Assembly: GCF_014839805.1 (NCBI RefSeq)
Contig: NC_051131.1
Span: 12,760,913 to 12,824,912 of the forward strand
Length of the DNA: 64,000 nt
From: Manduca sexta
Taxonomy: Eukaryota; Arthropoda; Insecta; Lepidoptera; Sphingidae
Direction of reading: 5' to 3'
Positions 58,806 to 64,000 of the stretch are shown piece by piece. Positions within the stretch are counted from its first letter, which is position 1, and each line of letters begins with the position of its first letter. The position numbers were made by a program, and so were the translations under genes. The notes below the pieces were generated by a model. The model made no database searches. It was not told the origin of the DNA and was given only the letters and a program-made list of their open reading frames with translations.

Positions 58806-60719
58806 AAAATAGTAGTGATGCGAGAGATGTACTTAGCTACATGTAATTTTACCAATTAACTACCCCTTGAGGTGCATGTTATTGTTTAAAATGCCCAAAA
58901 TATTCGGTAACAAACATGCAAACACAATTAGCGCATACGCGGCCCTGCTGGGCGATACCTACAGATAAACGATGCACCCCATTACTAGAATAGTGATGGG
59001 ATTTGTCGATAACATTTTAAACAAGTTTTTTATTAAATGCTGTGGAATTTAAACTGTGAATTGATCGGGAGGAGAATTAGATTTGTCATCGCAGAGGAAT
59101 TGATATTTGTATAGATGACGTTCATGTCGGTTTTCTGTGTCACTATATTTATGAATTATACAAAAAGTCAATTTTTGGCTCACTTACAAATAGATTAATA
59201 TAGATTAGTTGTAGTTTGGTAGCTTGTAATCGGGTTAAGTCAATAAGTAGATAAAATTGAATCAAATCAAAGTTCAAATAATTCTGCAATTCCAATTACT
59301 TAATCATATCCATTCAGAACTCTATATTTTGTGAGAACACTAAGCAATAAAAATAATTGTAGGCTAATCGATATTCAAAATCACATCGTATCGATATGCG
59401 GGCAGCACTACTCGATGCCCTCGGTAACTGCGCCCTTGCACTTCGGAAGGGTGAAGCTGAATTATTGTTTAGAGGGGAGGGGTGGGGGCCTTTTAAACCG
59501 GGAAACCCCAGCCATTGTGCATAGCCGATTTCCCGCTATCTGCCATTTTAATGTCCTTCGTGCTGCCCGTGTAGGCCACGGTGGAACAAGACACCGACGT
59601 AGCGATTTGATTTACCGAAGTGATATTTTGTTATATAATTAAAATTAAGACTTATTATATCAGTGGCGAAAGGTGAAAATTTCTGAAATTAAAATTTCGT
59701 TCTGATGATAATTAGATTCTACAGAAATTCTGCGTATATTATGTTCCGTGTGGACTCCAAAACGGTTTGAGCGATTTTATTGAAATTTTAGGCAATCATC
59801 AGATTAGACCAGCTGGTAATCCTATGATTATTGGTAGCGATTGGACCACCAGAAGACATCTTACTATAAATATATAACTAGTGCTAACTAGGAGAAACCG
59901 GGTCGTTAGTGTACCTTAATATGTCGGTATTTTTTAACTTCTTATCTTCGTATTTGATAAATTCCCGGAGACTCACAATGCTTCACCGTTCGGTGTCACA
60001 AAATGCGTGTCTACCGATCTAGGCTTACAGCAGCTGCAAAGGCTGGAGTGAGCATAGTGAATCCATCTGGGTACATGCTGCCGTATGGATCTAATTAAAA
60101 ATGAATATGTCTTGCAAAACTTTACTGAAATTTACCTGCTTACAATACATATTAGGTTTTATGCCTAATTAATATTGCAGTAATTGTTAAGATTCTATTG
60201 AACTGCGAGTTAAAAGGAAATTTTATCGAGGGCTATTTTTTTATTAATTGCTAAATATATTGTATTGTTATGTTATCCACTAAGCGCTTTATAATATTTT
60301 AATTATTTCTTTAGTATTTGTGATTGTACTTTGAAAACAAACTCGTTCTCTTATGAATTGTGTCGCGAATATTTTTTCATGTTTATTCGTAGTTGATACA
60401 TCCGTGTCCGGTACAGTCCGTACATTATTTATTACTGTTCTGTGAATTTTTCCTAATGTCATGTCCAGGGAAGCGGTTATGATAAGGGGTAAGATTTAAT
60501 GCGAAACATGCTAATCATACAGTTAAATATATAACTAGATACGTTTTATGGTCGATAATTTAAATTATACGTATTTTATATGCACAACCTCTTTTATATG
60601 TGTTGTGCAAGTACTGCATTATATGTCATTATGAATATTTTTAGCGTTTTGTTTCTTTAACTCTCATTTTTCTGTAGAAAAACAGCTTCACTACTGTTGA
60701 AAGCCTTTCAGTGGCAAAA

Positions 60720-61100
60720 GGTAAACGGTATAAACGGATTCCTAGCGGTTTCTTCTTCCGGCGACTCCAAAATGGGAAATAATTTTTTGGTTTTTGTGGT
60801 TTTTGGAAGCGGTATAACTTTTTGTTAAAAAGTTTTTATTTTTTGCTTTTTTGTTTTAGTAAAAATCAGTGTACTTTGATGATATCATAGTTGACGATAT
60901 TAAGAGTTTTCTGATGTTCATCCAAAGTCAAGGGTCCAAAAACAACGAAATTTGTATGGAACTACTCGGGAAGCATGAGCTTTCCAATAAAAAGAATTAT
61001 CAAAATCGCTACACCCAGTCAAGAGTTCTAAGGTAACAAACATAAAAACAATACAGTTGAATTGAGAACCTCTCTTTTTTTGAAGTCGGTTAAAAAATTT
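60720..61100. repeat. Dispersed repeat ending 'gaagtcggttaaaa'
   Basis: The block ends in 'gaacctctctttttttgaag' then TCGGTTAAAA. A shorter relative of its start ('tttgttaaatagtttttatttttt') is at about 56293, and 'aaagtcggttaaaa' occurs at about 5566. It seems to be a dispersed family of unknown class. Confidence 0.45.
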
Positions 61101-61437
61101 GGGAACCTCTGTACTTTGATATAGCTAACATAGTTCAGCTCATGAAACTATCAGTAGTGCGACACTGCGTCATTTAGAAGTTATTATGAGGGTGAGGACC
61201 CGATCCCTCTTACCGTCGTTTGACGGCAGTAAATTGACGCGCGTTCATATCATATGTATGTAATATAACTATCTTTATTTATGAGTTCATAACAAAGTAT
61301 ACATTCATTCGTTACATTCCTGGTCGTAATAAAAGGAATTTTCTTTAAGATGTACATATATCCGTCTTTTTACATTATAATCGAATGATAGCTTTGATAG
61401 CCGTATAAGCAAGAGTTAGAAATCTATTATTGCTTCA

Positions 61438-61640
61438 TATCAGCCCTGTATTATATACTGTGCCACTGTTGGGGCTCGGGCCTCCTCTACTACTGAGAGG
61501 GATTAGGCCTTAGTCCACCACGCTGATCTAGTGCGGATTGGTAGACTTTACACACCCTCGAAATTCCTATAGAGAACTTCTCAGGTATGCAAGTTTCCTT
61601 ACGATGTTTTCCTTTACCGTTTAAGCAAGCGATAATTCAC
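61438..61640 (-). repeat. SINE family 1, reverse copy lacking its head
   Basis: It runs from the tail-proximal 'tatcagccctgtattatata' to 'ttcctttaccgtttaagcaa', stopping before the tRNA-like head; a 5'-truncated copy. Confidence 0.78.
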
Positions 61641-61899
61641 AACTTATTGCTTGAATAGATTATATCGTGATATAGTTTTAATAAACCCCAATGACGCGAT
61701 TAATGGCTGTTTGGGGCTAATCTATAAAAAGCATATTTTTCCATAATTTTATAATAATAAATAATAATTATTAAAATATATTTTAGTGTTGCAACTAGAA
61801 AACAGTTTCTGAGGCGCTTATAATAATCCGAGGGGACTGTTTCTCTTGTCCTATGATAAGTTACATTTAGGTTTTTTTATACGTGCACGTTTTAGCAAT

Positions 61900-62130
61900 G
61901 TGACGCCTCTCTCTGCACCTGATGGTAAGTGGAGTGGGGTCGAATAGAATTACGACTGACAAGAGATGATTACCTCTCGACGGTCGACACAATTATGCAG
62001 GCCTGTTGGAACCGGATATACACAGTCTAATCCCGGAACAAGACACACTTACGTTGGCCACTATGGCGGCTTTTAACACCTTGTGTACGGCGGTTGCTAT
62101 CCGGGCGGATATAAAATATATCTTACCACC
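61900..62130 (+). repeat. Dispersed repeat family R1, longest copy
   Basis: GATGGTAAGTGGAGTGGGGT, then GTCGACACAATTATGCAGGC, then 'ggatatacacagtctaatcc' and an end 'gatataaaatatatct' shared with 7.5 kb. It defines a unit of about 220 bp. Confidence 0.7.
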
Positions 62131-64000
62131 ATCAAGATCTATGTATTCGACACTCATTTATATAAAAACACACTTAGATACAGATTATAGACCCACTTAG
62201 CCCCATTTGGTTAACCATTTAGCGATATTAAATACCATTTACGGACTTACTTGGGGGACATGCGATCATTTTAGGATTATATCTGCCCTTATAGATACGA
62301 GAATTAATTTACGTAGTCACCAGTTTATGAAGACCTCTGGCAATAGAGTAAACATTGCAACTTTCTCACGCGACTCTGTATACAGAGTGATATTATTTAT
62401 AAATAATAACCACAAGACTATTTTGTAACTTTGAAAATGATATTAAACTTTATCAAAAAGTAAATGAATATTATATGAATATAATATATATTTTTTATAC
62501 AATAATTGTGACAATTATTTTGACAAGATTTAAAATTTTTCATGTAAGAAGATTCATAATGCTTTTATAATTATTATGGGAAAAAGAAAATAACTGGATT
62601 CATTATATATATTTTTATCATCTTTTTAAAGATTTACAATAATCGACTACACACTACACTATCACCTGTATCAATAAGAGGGGTCAAGATACACTGGTCA
62701 TGTTATTAGACTCGTTCTTTGAAGGATTATGACCGTTGCACCGTGTCCGAGGACTAGGGGATGTTTTTGCGTAATTAGTGGTGCACGTGACCATTTGACG
62801 ATAAGTGGTGACCATTACAAATAGTACGTCATAAACTAAAGTATTTGGTGGTAATGGTCATGCGGATTATCCTTCTTAAAGGAAATTGTTTCGTAATTTT
62901 TATTAGACTGAAACATGTACTCTATAGACATAGAAATAAGGTTGATGTTTAGAAGTTTGTAATTAGTTATTTGGCCTGTCTGCGTACATAGGAATTTTAT
63001 TATTAAAATACTGTTTACATTTAACATTTATTATGTGGAATGTCCTCTAAGTCTATTAATTCTTTACGGCATAATTATCTAACCCGTATATTGTCAAAAA
63101 ATAAAGGTGAAATTGCCTTAACAATCGTACTTCAAATCAAAGAAGGAACGCTTTCCTTTCCATAGCTAAAAAAATATCCCTACCACATGAATTCCCAATA
63201 AACATGCGAAAAAAGGTAAGGAAAAGTACATAGATTCCATCATAGTAAATAAGAATTTAATATCATTTCCCTCGAATTTTTCAGCCAAAACGAAAAAAGG
63301 GATGACCATACACCGAGATTTGATATTAAAAGAGGGTTTGCATCACAATAGAAGCAAGTAGGTATTCAAAACGTCACGGGAAATGGAAAAATCAAAATTC
63401 ACAGCTGACATTCAAACTGATAAATAGGGGGTACAACAATGACCAAATGTTGTCGAAACGTTACCGCCATTGTTGCACCACTTTTTGTTACTTAGCAATG
63501 ATTGTTTTACTGGGGGAGCTTTGTTGTACTTTTAATTTACTACCTATTTGAGGGTTGCAAATTCTAGGAATTGAGGTAGTCAAACATTAACATTGCATGG
63601 TCATAAATTACTGACATAAAAACACAATTTTATGAGTAGGTAGAGTATGAAAATAATACTCAACCAGATAATGTAATACTATGTAAACAACATTGCAGAT
63701 CTATTTGTTTGGCATGAAACCAGATATTTCTCCTGCCTTAGAGTAAATCAAGTCTCAATTCGCTGTTGCGTCACGTTAAAAATATACAAAAATCTAGTAA
63801 GTAAATATTCTTATACACAAATTGTGAAGGAAAACTCCGCTACGAGGCCCAAGTCTTACGTTACCCTAACTTTTATATTGAAAAATGGGGGAACGAACAA
63901 CGTAGACCGGCGAAATGAAATATTTTGAATATTTGTATTTGATTCCTCTTAAAACTCCATACTTAGACACCGGTAGCAAAAGAGCTGCCCATAGCCAGTG

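Larger units (their letters stand above)
50130..64000. other. Upstream region or 5' intron of the NCKAP5-like gene, with many repeats
   Basis: Fourteen kilobases without a confirmed exon. It carries a SINE family 1 copy with target duplication, SINE family 2 copies, dispersed repeats R1-R4, Helitron-like sequence and an hAT element. Low-repeat, higher-GC islands at 55880-56060 and 59390-59620 have short open frames on both strands that I could not assign. From 62.2 kb to the end I see nothing identifiable. Confidence 0.6.

Overview
The window is animal nuclear DNA, and everything in it points to a moth or butterfly (Lepidoptera). It is AT-rich, its genes are split by long introns with GT..AG splice sites, and it is full of short interspersed repeats of kinds common in lepidopteran genomes: tRNA-headed SINEs, hAT-type and TTAA-flanked miniature transposons, and degraded non-LTR retrotransposon pieces. 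There are no operons, CRISPR arrays or bacterial signals. I could not assign a genus.

Three protein-coding genes are supported. (1) Plus strand, 3368-8040: the last four coding exons of a tetraspanin of the insect Tsp42E/CD63-like type; the first coding exon is not visible and probably lies left of the window. (2) Plus strand, 14540-16027: an ERO1-type endoplasmic reticulum thiol oxidase, essentially complete in one large exon, with a possible extra 22-residue terminal exon 12.6 kb downstream and a consensus unfolded-protein-response element 213 bp before the first ATG. (3) Minus strand, 50129-39459: nine coding exons of a large protein (at least about 1160 residues) that I assign to the NCKAP5/NCKAP5L (CEP169) microtubule plus-end family, from its N-terminal coiled coils and two SxIP motifs. 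Its first exon(s) lie further upstream, beyond or undetected in 50-64 kb.

The rest is intron and intergenic DNA rich in mobile elements. The best-defined are hAT-type elements with 8-bp target duplications at 13621-13828, 20111-22966, 35895-36296 and 56905-57855. Two of them contain other transposable elements: a broken APE/RT retrotransposon and a SINE. A palindromic TTAA-flanked MITE family has four copies (12.7, 30.5, 35.5 and 41.1 kb), three of which have lost one arm. Two SINE families and several unnamed dispersed families recur on both strands.

The three genes have no evident functional relationship (membrane organiser, ER disulfide formation, microtubule plus-end protein). Nothing in the window looks like a dedicated new system. 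The most informative observations are the nested hAT elements with intact duplications, the arm-deletion series of the palindromic MITE, the UPR element before Ero1, and the exon structure of the NCKAP5-like gene.
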